From: Paenibacillus wynnii
GTDB taxonomy: Bacteria > Bacillota > Bacilli > Paenibacillales > Paenibacillaceae
Length of the DNA: 64,000 nucleotides
Assembly (NCBI RefSeq): GCF_030812855.1
Contig: NZ_JAUSTK010000004.1
Location: forward strand, 186,001-250,000
Reading direction: 5' to 3'
Shown here: positions 34,996 through 43,685 of the stretch, piece after piece
Layout of the letters: the number at the start of each line of letters is the position of its first letter
Numbering within the stretch: position 1 is the first letter of the stretch
The notes under the pieces: generated by a model
Seen by the model: only the letters and a program-made list of their open reading frames with translations
Databases searched by the model: none
Told to the model about the DNA's origin: nothing
Translations under genes and position numbers: made by a program

Positions 34996-35862
34996 TTAGA
35001 CCGTTGTCCACCCTTGTTTATCTGCTCGGTATTTGCGGTAACCGGTGTATACCAACGCCCCTATAATGAAGCAAGCAGCGAGCATCGCCCATATTCCGTA
35101 TTCCTCTGGAGCCATGGGTAAAGATAATGCTGGCTCATCCTTTTCTTTACCGAACAACACCCTTACAGCTTCTTGTCCATACGAAACAATCTCAAGAAGG
35201 CGGGCACGGTCAAGCGGTTGGGAAGAAGAGATCGCACCCGCTGCATAGGAGAGCCAGGAGTCGAAGGCGTTAACCTCTTCAGCCGGTCGGGATATGATTA
35301 CAGCTGGTCTAATCGTATCGTACCGGCTTTGCAGACGCTGAAGTGCAGCTTTCCAAGCTGTAACATCATTTAGTGTTGAGCTTTTTTCCATGTTATTTAG
35401 ATCCTCACGGATCAGCTTATAATATTGTGTCCATATCGGCTGACGCGGGTGGTTAAGGCTGTTAGCCGCAAGTCGTAATTTAGCTGCAGCAGACTCCCAA
35501 CGCTCGGGCGAAACCTCAACTCCGGCCACAGCTGCCTTGAGATCTATAATAACACCTGACAGCGCATTAATACCTTCTACAGAAGTAAGACCTTCGAAGG
35601 AAGATGAAACAAACAGGCGGGATATATCCTCCGTCTCCTGTCGAACCTTAGTTACATCACCCTCCAAGACGTGTCCATATAAAGTCTCTGCGGCTTGCTC
35701 CAATTGAAGTGCCCGGCTTTTAGCGTTCACTTGCTCAGCTCCGTTGCCAGCCCCAGAGGCATTGCCGGCGGTAGCTGCAAAGGCCGTAACTCCCCCTAAA
35801 GCCAGGTACAGCATCCAACAAAAGAGAAGAATAATAATTCGATTATACCCCTTACGCGGCAT
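34996..35862 (-). CDS. ypjB: Sporulation-associated protein YpjB
   Basis: 288 residues from ATG 35862 (CAGGAGGGATG upstream); the longer open frame has no better site. An N-terminal signal or anchor segment (IIILLFCWMLYLALGGVTAF) is followed by a helical outer domain (about 45-245) and a C-terminal membrane helix (YGIWAMLAACFIIGALVYTG) with a short basic tail. Size, topology and place next to ypjA and qcrC match YpjB. The molecular function is not known. Confidence 0.87.
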   Translation of the reverse strand: MPRKGYNRIIILLFCWMLYLALGGVTAFAATAGNASGAGNGAEQVNAKSRALQLEQAAETLYGHVLEGDVTKVRQETEDISRLFVSSSFEGLTSVEGINALSGVIIDLKAAVAGVEVSPERWESAAAKLRLAANSLNHPRQPIWTQYYKLIREDLNNMEKSSTLNDVTAWKAALQRLQSRYDTIRPAVIISRPAEEVNAFDSWLSYAAGAISSSQPLDRARLLEIVSYGQEAVRVLFGKEKDEPALSLPMAPEEYGIWAMLAACFIIGALVYTGYRKYRADKQGWTTV

Positions 35863-35923
35863 GAGACATCCCTCCTGCCTTATAGTTATGGCATAAGGAC
35901 AAGGGTTAGAACACAAATGAAGG

Positions 35924-36541
35924 TTACAAAGCCTGATTTCGTCCCTTTGGCAGCCAAGCCACTATCGCGCTAAACAAGGTCAAGATAAAAGTGAACGTCT
36001 GAACCTTAATCACATCATCCTCAAGCACTCTTGGCAGCCATGGATATACCCCGTAAGAATAATCCACAGTATCATTAAAAAGAGTCCATAAAAGGGCAAG
36101 GGGAAGCATTTTTCGATAGAAAAAGAATCGGGCATATAGCAGGACCTCGATAGCCATCCCCGTATGGGAAACCATCAGCATCCAGTCTTTCCAGCTGATA
36201 ACGTCTCCTTGAAAGCCACCAGCAACGATCATACTGACCGCCCATATCCCGTATTTAATGGATGTTATGACAGCTAATGCTTCGATCAACCCACGCAAGG
36301 TTGTGACAGCTATGCTTTTTGGTGGGTAGAGCAGAAATAGCAGTGCTATTGTGAAAAATAGACTGGCTGTCGGACTGTCAGGAACAAGCGGCAGCAGCCA
36401 GAGCGGGTAATTGGCGGCAGTGTATTCCAGTTGATTCCCATACCATATGTAACCATAGATCGTCCCGAGGAAGTTAACGGTGAAGAGAAACCATAAGAAC
36501 CATCGGTTTATAAGTATTTTTTCGCTCCATTTTCCAAGCAT
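35924..36541 (-). CDS. ypjA: DUF1405 membrane protein YpjA
   Basis: 205 residues with about six hydrophobic helices (for example WFLWFLFTVNFLGTIYGYIW and SLFFTIALLFLLYPPKSIAV). It matches DUF1405/YpjA by size and by its conserved place between qcrC and ypjB. No catalytic motif is obvious. It is separated from qcrC by a terminator, so it may be expressed separately. Confidence 0.86.
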   Translation of the reverse strand: MLGKWSEKILINRWFLWFLFTVNFLGTIYGYIWYGNQLEYTAANYPLWLLPLVPDSPTASLFFTIALLFLLYPPKSIAVTTLRGLIEALAVITSIKYGIWAVSMIVAGGFQGDVISWKDWMLMVSHTGMAIEVLLYARFFFYRKMLPLALLWTLFNDTVDYSYGVYPWLPRVLEDDVIKVQTFTFILTLFSAIVAWLPKGRNQAL

Positions 36542-36587
36542 TGACCCAGCAAACCCCCCGAATTATCCCAACTGTACTTGTTCTCAC

Positions 36588-36619
36588 GAAAAAACCTGAC
36601 CGCATATACGATCAGGCTT
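36588..36619 (-). terminator. Terminator after qcrC
   Basis: On the minus strand AGCCTGA pairs with TCAGGTT around a loop, followed by TTTTTTCG. Confidence 0.85.
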
Positions 36620-36636
36620 CGCGTCATACTCTTATT

Positions 36637-37509
36637 TTACTGTTCACTTTTTTGTTTCGCAAGCCATCCTGCCAGATCATCAATATCCTTATCACTTAGA
36701 CCCGCATCCATGGCAACATCATACATCTTGGGCATGTTTCCAGTGCCTTCTTTGATTATCGTCAGAATGCCTTCCTTGTCATGTGTATCTCCCACGCCGC
36801 GAAGTGAAGGTCCTCCTCCTCCCTTTAAATCAGTCGCATGACAAGAAATGCAGGTCGCTTGTTTAAATAAAGCCATTGCCGGATCATCCTTGTCCACTAT
36901 GGCAACTTCTTTTATCTGCACAGCACTGGAGGTCGGAAGACCTTTAGCTTTGTTCTCGGCTGCCTTTTCCTCACGTTGAATATCCTCAGGGATTTGGCCA
37001 GTTGCAGCCATTTCATGTTTATATTCTGTCCAAGCAGCATTTGTAAGATAAATAACTGCTGCCAAGGAGAGAAACATCAGTGACGATGCAATGGGTCTGC
37101 GATAGAATCGACGCTCTCTGCCTGTATCCAGAAACGGTGCCAGAAGAAGAGCTCCAAAAGCTACACCCGTGACCCCAAGTGTTCCCAAAACGATGTAGCT
37201 GCCTGATGCATAAGGAAGCTTCAAGTATTGATACAGAAATAGAAAGTACCAATCGGGCATAGGAATTACCGTAGCAGTCGCTTTCGCCGGAAATCCAAGA
37301 GGTGCCGGTTCAGAAATCGTGAGCACCAGTATACCAACAAGCACAACTACGCCAACCATCCATTCTTTCAACAGAAAATTTGGAATAAAGGCTTCTGATT
37401 TGCCCGGATAGGCACTATAGTCAGGAGGCGTAATGAATCCGTTTCCTTTACGTACGCGTGTATCACCGACATATACAATTTTTTCTTTGGAATTATCGCC
37501 GTGTGCCAT
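36637..37509 (-). CDS. qcrC: Menaquinol:cytochrome c reductase, cytochrome b/c subunit
   Basis: 290 residues. Fusion of the C-terminal half of cytochrome b (subunit IV-like, three membrane helices in about 50-170, with PDWYFLFLYQYLKLP) and a c-type cytochrome domain with one heme motif CISCH (about residue 225) and a downstream Met ligand region. It is part of the QcrABC complex passing electrons from menaquinol to cytochrome c. The N-terminus is cytoplasmic, with no signal peptide. Confidence 0.96.
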   Translation of the reverse strand: MAHGDNSKEKIVYVGDTRVRKGNGFITPPDYSAYPGKSEAFIPNFLLKEWMVGVVVLVGILVLTISEPAPLGFPAKATATVIPMPDWYFLFLYQYLKLPYASGSYIVLGTLGVTGVAFGALLLAPFLDTGRERRFYRRPIASSLMFLSLAAVIYLTNAAWTEYKHEMAATGQIPEDIQREEKAAENKAKGLPTSSAVQIKEVAIVDKDDPAMALFKQATCISCHATDLKGGGGPSLRGVGDTHDKEGILTIIKEGTGNMPKMYDVAMDAGLSDKDIDDLAGWLAKQKSEQ

Positions 37510-37539
37510 TATATTCCTCCTCTCTATAGGTTTGCTATT

Positions 37540-38211
37540 TTATAGCGGGCCTGAGATACCCTGTCTGCGGATCATAATAAAGTGTCCTACAAGCAGAATA
37601 AGCAGTACCGCCGGGAGGAAGAATACATGAAGAGCAAAGAATCGGGTAAGTGTTTCTGCCCCAACTATTGTTCCGCCTTGCATCAGTTCCTTAAGTACCG
37701 GACCCATAACAGGAACGGAGTTAGCAATTTCGAGTGTAACTTTAGTGGCAAAGTATGCTTTGTTATCCCATGGGAGCAGATAGCCCGTTAAACCAAGGCC
37801 CAGCATTACGAAAAAGATCAGCATTCCCACTACCCAGTTCATTTCACGCGGAGCCTTATAGGATCCGGTAAAGAAGACCCGCATGGTATGCAAGAACATC
37901 ATAACGATTACAAGACTTGCGCCCCAGTGGTGCATGCCGCGAACAATTTGTCCAAAGGCAACCTTGGTTTGCAAATATTCAACACTGGCATAAGCATTTA
38001 TGATATCGGGAACATAATACATCGTCAGGAACATACCTGATAAAATCTGTATAACAGTTATGAAAAAAGTAAGTCCGCCAAAGCAGTACACAAACGCCGA
38101 AAAGTGATGAGCCGGATTTACATGCTCGGGAACCTCATGATCAGCCACATCTCTCCAAATTGGCGTAATGTCCAAACGCTCATCGATCCAGTTATAGACA
38201 TTTTTAAACAT
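37540..38211 (-). CDS. qcrB: Menaquinol:cytochrome c reductase, cytochrome b subunit
   Basis: 223 residues, cytochrome b6-type. Four membrane helices with the paired heme histidines (RGMHHWGASLVIVMMFLHTM and ALHVFFLPAVLLILLVGHF). It begins with an amphipathic segment (WIDERLDITPIWRDVADHEV). It lies 5 bp after qcrA and 30 bp before qcrC. Confidence 0.96.
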   Translation of the reverse strand: MFKNVYNWIDERLDITPIWRDVADHEVPEHVNPAHHFSAFVYCFGGLTFFITVIQILSGMFLTMYYVPDIINAYASVEYLQTKVAFGQIVRGMHHWGASLVIVMMFLHTMRVFFTGSYKAPREMNWVVGMLIFFVMLGLGLTGYLLPWDNKAYFATKVTLEIANSVPVMGPVLKELMQGGTIVGAETLTRFFALHVFFLPAVLLILLVGHFIMIRRQGISGPL

Positions 38212-38216
38212 CAGAT

Positions 38217-38771
38217 TTACGCCTCCTTGTTGACTTCGGAATTCGGAATGATATCACCCAAAAGCACCCATCCGTTTTCAATTTTCAGGGTGTATTGGTC
38301 TAGTGGTTTAGGAGCTACGGCCAGGTTCTTTCCAGCCTTCGTGTAGCGCGCTCCGTGGCAAGGACAATGATATTCATCAGGAGTGCTTTTGTTATTATTC
38401 CAGCCCACTGTACAGCCTAAATGCTTACATACAGGTGAGAGCGCATAAATATCTCCTTTTTCATTTTTACGAATCCAGGCAGTTAGAGTAGCAGTACTGG
38501 CGTACCAACCATCCTGCTGCTGAAGCTCGAAGGTGAATTCCTGAGGCTGATCTGTAATGATCTTGGTCTCCGCTACCTTAATGAAATCCCCCTTGCCTTT
38601 CTTATGTAGAATGGGGTCCACAGCAAAACGGACCATGGGGAGGATCGCTCCGGCTCCCATAAAGGCTGTTGCGCCACCGAGCGTGTACGTTAAAAATTGT
38701 CTGCGTGACATTTCTTTGCGGCCGGGTGGTTTGTCGGGCCAGGTCTCTTGTTGCTCATTATGGCTGCTCAT
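38217..38771 (-). CDS. qcrA: Menaquinol:cytochrome c reductase, Rieske iron-sulfur subunit
   Basis: 184 residues. A Tat-like N-terminus (GRKEMSRRQFLTYTLGGATA) anchors a Rieske domain. Cluster-binding boxes CKHLGC (about 128-133) and CPCHG (about 149-153) hold the two Cys and two His ligands. It is first of qcrABC behind a good sigma-A promoter. Confidence 0.96.
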   Translation of the reverse strand: MSSHNEQQETWPDKPPGRKEMSRRQFLTYTLGGATAFMGAGAILPMVRFAVDPILHKKGKGDFIKVAETKIITDQPQEFTFELQQQDGWYASTATLTAWIRKNEKGDIYALSPVCKHLGCTVGWNNNKSTPDEYHCPCHGARYTKAGKNLAVAPKPLDQYTLKIENGWVLLGDIIPNSEVNKEA

Positions 38772-38938
38772 ATTGTTTATAACCCCCTCTTCAAAGTATC
38801 AAGCACCTATCAGTGAAGCCCCAAAGATGCCATATTTCTCTGATATTCTCTTTTCCTCTAAGACCATGGCCAAGCTGCCACAATCATTTATAATGCGTTT
38901 TCAATGATAATAATCACATGTCATATGAGATCAACCTA

Positions 38939-38968
38939 ATCATATCTTATGGTCCTAAAAATCGTCAA
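38939..38968 (-). promoter_or_regulatory. Predicted promoter of qcrABC
   Basis: On the minus strand TTGACG (38963-38968) and TATGAT (38939-38944) are separated by 18 bp. The 5' untranslated region would be about 160 nt. Confidence 0.65.
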
Positions 38969-38973
38969 GAATA

Positions 38974-38991
38974 TTGTCCGTTTTGTGACAA
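38974..38991. promoter_or_regulatory. 18-bp palindrome upstream of the qcrA -35
   Basis: TTGTCCGTTTTGTGACAA has 5-bp arms TTGTC / GACAA around 8 bp. This is the size and spacing of Rex operators (TTGTGA-N6-TCACAA) but with one changed base in each arm. It ends five bases from the -35 box. Confidence 0.3.
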
Positions 38992-39036
38992 GCTGAAAAG
39001 TGATTACCCGTTAAAATTGTCGCTAATTAGACACAT

Positions 39037-39468
39037 TTAAAGAGGAACATCTTTAAGCCACAGTTCCTGTATTTTCTCAGCTGTAAATGCCTGCACATCT
39101 TTGCTCGACAGGTCTCTAAACGTAGGCTGGGATAGAACTAAATCGCTTTCAACAATCTCTCGCTCAGAAATGTCTATGTCAGCAGTCAACACTATGGCAT
39201 ACCGGAAATTTTTGGATTTGACATTACAGCACAACTCGTTTATGAGCTTCAGGGAATGCTCTCCCCCATATTGTAAAACTGGATATGTAACTATACGGCC
39301 ACGAAAAGGCTTTTCAACCATGTCCATGAAATCTCTTAATCTTTCTAAAGCAGCAACGGTTTCCACAGGACTTTCCGATCCCGTCAATCCAGTGAACGGA
39401 ATAAGACAAGTATCATAAAAACGGCAATTTTCTTCCCAGCTATGCGAATCAAAATCACTAAACTTCAT
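39037..39468 (-). CDS. ypiF: DUF2487 protein YpiF
   Basis: 143 residues from ATG 39468 (GAGAGG at 7 nt); an ATG 18 codons earlier is open but has no site. Soluble alpha/beta protein without motifs I can assign. It matches YpiF (DUF2487) by length and by position just upstream of qcrA in the same orientation, as in B. subtilis. Function unknown. Confidence 0.83.
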   Translation of the reverse strand: MKFSDFDSHSWEENCRFYDTCLIPFTGLTGSESPVETVAALERLRDFMDMVEKPFRGRIVTYPVLQYGGEHSLKLINELCCNVKSKNFRYAIVLTADIDISEREIVESDLVLSQPTFRDLSSKDVQAFTAEKIQELWLKDVPL

Positions 39469-39600
39469 TATCGAACCTCTCCCCACTTCATTGTCTCCTC
39501 AAATACTACAACACGAAGAAACGGAAGTCCTGTTCTATTTTGAACAGAATCCGTTTCTTAAGAATTTACAAGGACGATACAGAGCCTACGCTGCACTCCT

Positions 39601-39780
39601 TTATGCCAAGCTCTTTAGTTCTTCAGTCAGATTTCGGAAAGCTGCCTCATCTCCGGCAGCCAGCGCTGTGTCGATCTCCCGGTACAATATGTCGCTACGT
39701 CGCTTACGCAGCGCTTCGTCCCACACCATTTCCGCCGCTAGACCCAGCATCACTTCATAGGTAGCCTTCATTTTGTCCAT
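39601..39780 (-). CDS. IDEAL-domain small protein (YpiB C-terminal type)
   Basis: 59 residues from ATG 39780 behind GGAGGTG. It consists of little more than an IDEAL domain, here REIDTALAAGDEAAFRNLTE near the C-terminus. In B. subtilis YpiB the domain follows a longer UPF0302 N-terminal part; that part is absent here. The role is unknown, but the place before ypiF and qcr is conserved. Confidence 0.8.
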   Translation of the reverse strand: MDKMKATYEVMLGLAAEMVWDEALRKRRSDILYREIDTALAAGDEAAFRNLTEELKSLA

Positions 39781-39798
39781 TCGATACACCTCCGCTGT

Positions 39799-40305
39799 TT
39801 AAAAAATCCTGTATTCTTTACCTTTCTTTACGTAACTCTCAGCTGTGTGAGCCATTCTGAGCAGGTCTTGTTCAGTCAACTCACGTACAACTTTGGCTGG
39901 TGAGCCCAAAGAAAGCGTATAGGGAGGAATTATTTTGTTTTCGGTTACAATAGATCCTGCCCCTACTAAAGCATATTCACCAATCTCTGCACCGTTCAAA
40001 ACAATTGCACCCATTCCAATTAATGTACCTTTACCTATTTTGCAGCCGTGTATAATAGCTCCATGTCCTACTGATATTTCATCTTCCAATAGAAGTGGCA
40101 AACCTTCACCGACGTGACCTATTGCACCATCCTGGATATTACAGCGTTCCCCAATTACAACCGGTGCCAAATCTCCCCGAAGTACAGCGTTGAACCAAAT
40201 ACTGGAGTCACGCCCAACCTTGACGTCACCTACCAGTTTTGCTCCTTCGGCAATATAAACGGAACCATCCAGCTGCGGTATGTAAGAACCATAAGCAATT
40301 CGCAT
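39799..40305 (-). CDS. Gamma-carbonic-anhydrase-like hexapeptide-repeat protein
   Basis: 168 residues of left-handed beta-helix repeats (GAKLVGDVKVGRDSSIWFNA, GAIVLNGAEIGEYALVGAGS). Potential zinc histidines are in GAIGHVGEG and VGHGAIIHGCKIG. It belongs to the YrdA/CaiE/PaaY group, whose true activity varies and is often not carbonic anhydrase. Conserved orientation with the neighbouring genes; no clear pathway. Confidence 0.86.
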   Translation of the reverse strand: MRIAYGSYIPQLDGSVYIAEGAKLVGDVKVGRDSSIWFNAVLRGDLAPVVIGERCNIQDGAIGHVGEGLPLLLEDEISVGHGAIIHGCKIGKGTLIGMGAIVLNGAEIGEYALVGAGSIVTENKIIPPYTLSLGSPAKVVRELTEQDLLRMAHTAESYVKKGKEYRIF

Positions 40306-40324
40306 TTCCCTCTCCCCCTTGCCA

Positions 40325-41410
40325 CTACATTAACTGCTTGGGTTTGGCCGCCTCTTTTCCCCAAGGAGTAACTTTTGCCACAAGTCCCTCTGAGGTCTCC
40401 CCAAGACGTATCAACCCTAAATGCAACATCATACGCAAAATACGCTTCTCTAAAATTGAACTGGCATCGTCATAATAAAACGGCTTAATTAACCACCCTA
40501 CAGCCTCCTGCAATGAAGAAACAGTAACCCATTCACTTGTGCAAAGGCTGATCCAGTAAATAAGTGATGGCAGGTTTGGAATTGCGCCTTTATACAGTCT
40601 TAACCAAAAGGAGTATAACTGCATCAGGCTCTCGCATTTTCCTTCCTCAAGAATCAAATGACCTGCATGAGATAACTTGAGACGTGACCCTTCCTCCGAA
40701 ATCCAGCGACGGTGGCGAGCATAGTCATACAGCAGGGCTAACCTCGGCGGATAGTGTTCGAAGGCTCTCCCGTATCCAAAAGTCCACCCCCCTTTAGTAA
40801 GGAGCGGCTCGGGAACGTGAAGGGCATTCACGAGACCCTGTTGATATCTTTTATACAGAGCACCTTCCAAATTTAGCTCCGGCTCGTTATCCTTAACATA
40901 ACGTAACAGCAAGATGAGATCCAGAGCACTCATATCACCTTCATCTCTGTAGATATCAGGCTCACCGCTGAATACGATCCGCTCTCTGATATTTTCCCCC
41001 ATGTGATCACGGAAGCGCTCTTTCAGATCTATGGGCACCTGAAACAAATAACGGGTCTGCTGGGAGGGACCGCTAAATATCCATCCACTGCTCTTAAAGC
41101 GGGTTACTATATCCCGGTAACTGCCTTTCTTATCCTCAGGTGCATCAAATGTAGCCTGACGAGCCGCCGCAAGCAAATCCTCAAGACTGAAGTAGCTTCT
41201 TTCATCAAACAATAACATGTTCATGAATCGCAGGTCACCCGGAGAACACTCCCGAATGTGAGCCTTCATGAAATCTCTGCTTCCTAGGGTGATCAATATG
41301 TTCTGAATCAGGTCGTGCTTAGAATTTCGTTTGCATTCGCATTGGTATCGGCCCGCAATAGCGGTCAATTGACCAATGTCTGCATAGGTGAGCATATCCG
41401 CCAGATTCAT
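40325..41410 (-). CDS. Conserved hypothetical protein, 361 residues
   Basis: Soluble, mixed helical protein with no catalytic motif I recognise. The first 45 residues (LTYADIGQLTAIAGRYQCEC) look like a small helical DNA- or protein-binding module. Later segments such as WVTVSSLQEAVGWLIKPFYY resemble a winged helix. The layout recalls the N-terminal domains attached to XPB-type helicases, but that is weak. The gene follows the phosphatase gene and precedes the hexapeptide protein by 19 bp. Confidence 0.78.
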   Translation of the reverse strand: MNLADMLTYADIGQLTAIAGRYQCECKRNSKHDLIQNILITLGSRDFMKAHIRECSPGDLRFMNMLLFDERSYFSLEDLLAAARQATFDAPEDKKGSYRDIVTRFKSSGWIFSGPSQQTRYLFQVPIDLKERFRDHMGENIRERIVFSGEPDIYRDEGDMSALDLILLLRYVKDNEPELNLEGALYKRYQQGLVNALHVPEPLLTKGGWTFGYGRAFEHYPPRLALLYDYARHRRWISEEGSRLKLSHAGHLILEEGKCESLMQLYSFWLRLYKGAIPNLPSLIYWISLCTSEWVTVSSLQEAVGWLIKPFYYDDASSILEKRILRMMLHLGLIRLGETSEGLVAKVTPWGKEAAKPKQLM

Positions 41411-41475
41411 CTTTTATCGCCTCGCCGTTTTACTACCATTATGGGAAATACTAGCCTTTTTATTCCCTTTAATGC

Positions 41476-41503
41476 AAAAAAAATAACCCGTGGCGCCGGG
41501 TTA
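41476..41503 (-). terminator. Terminator after the phosphatase gene
   Basis: AACCCG pairs with CGGGTT on the minus strand, followed by ATTTTTTTT. It begins in the stop codon. Confidence 0.88.
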
Positions 41504-42088
41504 GTGCTGCTTTTGCAGAATATGCTGGGAACAATTGTATAACAAAGGGTTCCATACCTGTTCCTTTTTCTCCAAAATAGTAAGTGATAAATTGCCAATT
41601 CGTTCTGAATATTTATCTTTATACAGCGCATTGTAGAGCTGAGCCAAAAATCCACCGTGAGATACAACCAGAATGTTGCTACCCGAATATTTTATAGAAA
41701 TATCCTCCATAAAGGCAAGTCCACGGCTCTGCAGCTGCTCGTCTTTTTCTTGACCCAAATCGAGCTGATTCCAATCTTTACCCCATTTATGTTCACGTTC
41801 TTCTGCTGTAAGTCCTTCTACCTGTCCATATGCACGCTCTCTGATCCTAGGATCAGGGGTTAGCAAAGGAAGCTTAAGCTTGGCAGCAATAATCGACCCG
41901 GTCTCTTCCGCACGAGAAAGGCTGCTGGTAATGCAACAATCCCATTGGTAGGTCTCCTGCCGAAGTCGATCAGCCAGCATTTCCGCTTGTTGTCGCCCTT
42001 CGTCATTTAGTGGAATATCACTTTGTCCCTGAATTTTCCCTGCTGCATTCCAATCTGTTAACCCATGGCGTATTAAGCCAATTATCAT
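41501..42088 (-). CDS. Histidine phosphatase (phosphoglycerate mutase-like)
   Basis: 195 residues. The family core LIRHGLTDWNAAGKIQGQSD with the catalytic His in RHG is at the N-terminus, and the second His is in VVSHGGFLAQLYN. Substrate is not predictable; members act on sugar phosphates, cobalamin intermediates or phospho-proteins. It lies between the second anti-sigma gene and the 361-residue protein and has its own terminator. Confidence 0.9.
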   Translation of the reverse strand: MIIGLIRHGLTDWNAAGKIQGQSDIPLNDEGRQQAEMLADRLRQETYQWDCCITSSLSRAEETGSIIAAKLKLPLLTPDPRIRERAYGQVEGLTAEEREHKWGKDWNQLDLGQEKDEQLQSRGLAFMEDISIKYSGSNILVVSHGGFLAQLYNALYKDKYSERIGNLSLTILEKKEQVWNPLLYNCSQHILQKQH

Positions 42089-42183
42089 TAGCGCACCTGT
42101 CCTCTCTCGTGTTTTGTTTCTTAATGTACCACGGATAAATTCAAAAGTCTTCTTTTTAAGTATTTTGGGGACATCAGCCCATC

Positions 42184-42220
42184 AAAAAAAGCTCTCTTTA
42201 CAAATTCGTAAAGGAGCTTC
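42184..42220 (-). terminator. Terminator after the second anti-sigma gene
   Basis: AAGCTC and TTTAC pair with GTAAA and GAGCTT on the minus strand, followed by TTTTTTT. Confidence 0.85.
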
Positions 42221-42814
42221 TTATGATCTACGGTACCGATTCAAACGTGTTAAAGAGATCACGGATAATGTTATACCAAGCATAGACAATATCATCCAAT
42301 ATTGCGGGTGAGATGGTCCCATATTTGCAACTAGAGGTTCAATAATCCCATTATCAGCGGCAGTCGCAGGGTAGGAAGACGTCCAGTCCACTGTTAATCC
42401 GGCCACACCTGTATCCACAATACCACTTTGCGACGCAGTAAGTTTCCCGGGATCTTTAAACATTGTAAAGTATAGGAAGCTGCACAGAAACACAGCCAGA
42501 AAGCATGCTATCCAAAGACTGATTCTACGGCGAAAGGTTGTAGAATTACCTGCCGATTTCCCGTCACCCGGCAACAACCAAGGACTCTCGAGATAAATCC
42601 GCTCCATTACACTAGCATTTATAGCCTCAGCACGTTCTTCACTAACTTCTTCCTTCATTTCATGCAAAAGCAGACTGCTCTCCTGCCATATCGCCCATTC
42701 ATGTGCACAAGATGGACAACCTGCAATATGCTTCTCTAATATAATCCGCCTAAAATGTGTGGGGGGAGCGTCCCACAAGAGTGGAATATTATCCTGCGCT
42801 TCCCTGCAGTCCAT
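42221..42814 (-). CDS. Zinc-type anti-sigma factor (ZAS family)
   Basis: 197 residues. An N-terminal ZAS domain has His29, Cys33 and Cys36 (HIAGCPSC). A first membrane helix (ISLWIACFLAVFLCSFLYFT) and a second hydrophobic segment near the C-terminus (YWMILSMLGITLSVISLTRL) place an outer loop of about 50 residues between them. It lies 5 bp after the sigma gene, a standard pairing. Proteolytic release of the sigma factor is likely but not shown. Confidence 0.9.
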   Translation of the reverse strand: MDCREAQDNIPLLWDAPPTHFRRIILEKHIAGCPSCAHEWAIWQESSLLLHEMKEEVSEERAEAINASVMERIYLESPWLLPGDGKSAGNSTTFRRRISLWIACFLAVFLCSFLYFTMFKDPGKLTASQSGIVDTGVAGLTVDWTSSYPATAADNGIIEPLVANMGPSHPQYWMILSMLGITLSVISLTRLNRYRRS

Positions 42815-42819
42815 AGGCC

Positions 42820-43407
42820 TTACACCCTCTCAACCTGCTCTTCAAATACAGGCTCATAAAAATAGGATTCGAGTTGGAGCTTCACGCTACTCCTGGCACG
42901 AAACAAAAGTGATTTTACAGAGCTTACACTCTGATCTAAAATCACAGCAATTTCCTGATAATCCATCTGGTCATATTCACGCAGGATCAGCGCCGAGCGC
43001 TGCTTCTCTGGAAGGTTGTTAATCGCATCACGAACTAAGTTCATTCGTTCTTTTCGAAGTGCAGCCTGTTCAGGAGCAACCTCTTGCGGAGCTACTGGTG
43101 TATATCCACTTTCTTCTAACGAAACATTACCCGAACGATGTTTTCTAAGCTCGCTCAGTACAGTGTTGCGAGCAATCGTATACAACCAAGTTGAAAAAGA
43201 TGCATCAACTTCACGGAAGGAATGCAGACTTCGGAACGCCTTATAGAACGTCTCTGAACAGAGGTCCTCTGCGATCAACTCCATATGAGAGTTTTTGAGC
43301 ATATGATAAACAAATGCCAGTATCTTGCGCTGGTACCGGCGCATCAATTCCGAGTATAGTTCTGTATCCCCTTGTTTAATTAGCTGGATCAACTGGGAAT
43401 CCGTCAT
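42820..43407 (-). CDS. ECF-type sigma factor, SigW/RpoE-like
   Basis: 195 residues from ATG 43407 (GAGGAGGG upstream); the longer open frame is less likely. Region 2 shows YSELMRRYQRKILAFVYHML and AEDLCSETFYKAFRSLHSF. Region 4 has NLPEKQRSALILREYDQMDY and the helix-turn-helix SVSSVKSLLFRARSSVKLQL. It occupies the place where aroE (EPSP synthase) stands in B. subtilis, downstream of tyrA in gene order. Signal unknown. Confidence 0.93.
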   Translation of the reverse strand: MTDSQLIQLIKQGDTELYSELMRRYQRKILAFVYHMLKNSHMELIAEDLCSETFYKAFRSLHSFREVDASFSTWLYTIARNTVLSELRKHRSGNVSLEESGYTPVAPQEVAPEQAALRKERMNLVRDAINNLPEKQRSALILREYDQMDYQEIAVILDQSVSSVKSLLFRARSSVKLQLESYFYEPVFEEQVERV

Positions 43408-43685
43408 GGTGGGATCGGCCCTCCTCGCCTTGCACGTATAATCCCGTCCGGTCCTAGTTATTATTACCGGGCAGGTCTTAAAAAGTTGCGGTCTCACAAT
43501 CAATGAAATGCTTATGTATATTCACATACCCAATATTCCAGGAATGCTTCAGTTCGTGACAAATATAGTATTCTCTAAAAATACTTTCTCTATTGTAACA
43601 TACTTCCCTATAAAATTTCATTAACTTGGTAGATTCGCAAAAATAGAAAATCAGTGGTTGAACCGTTTCTGAAACAAGCCGCTAC

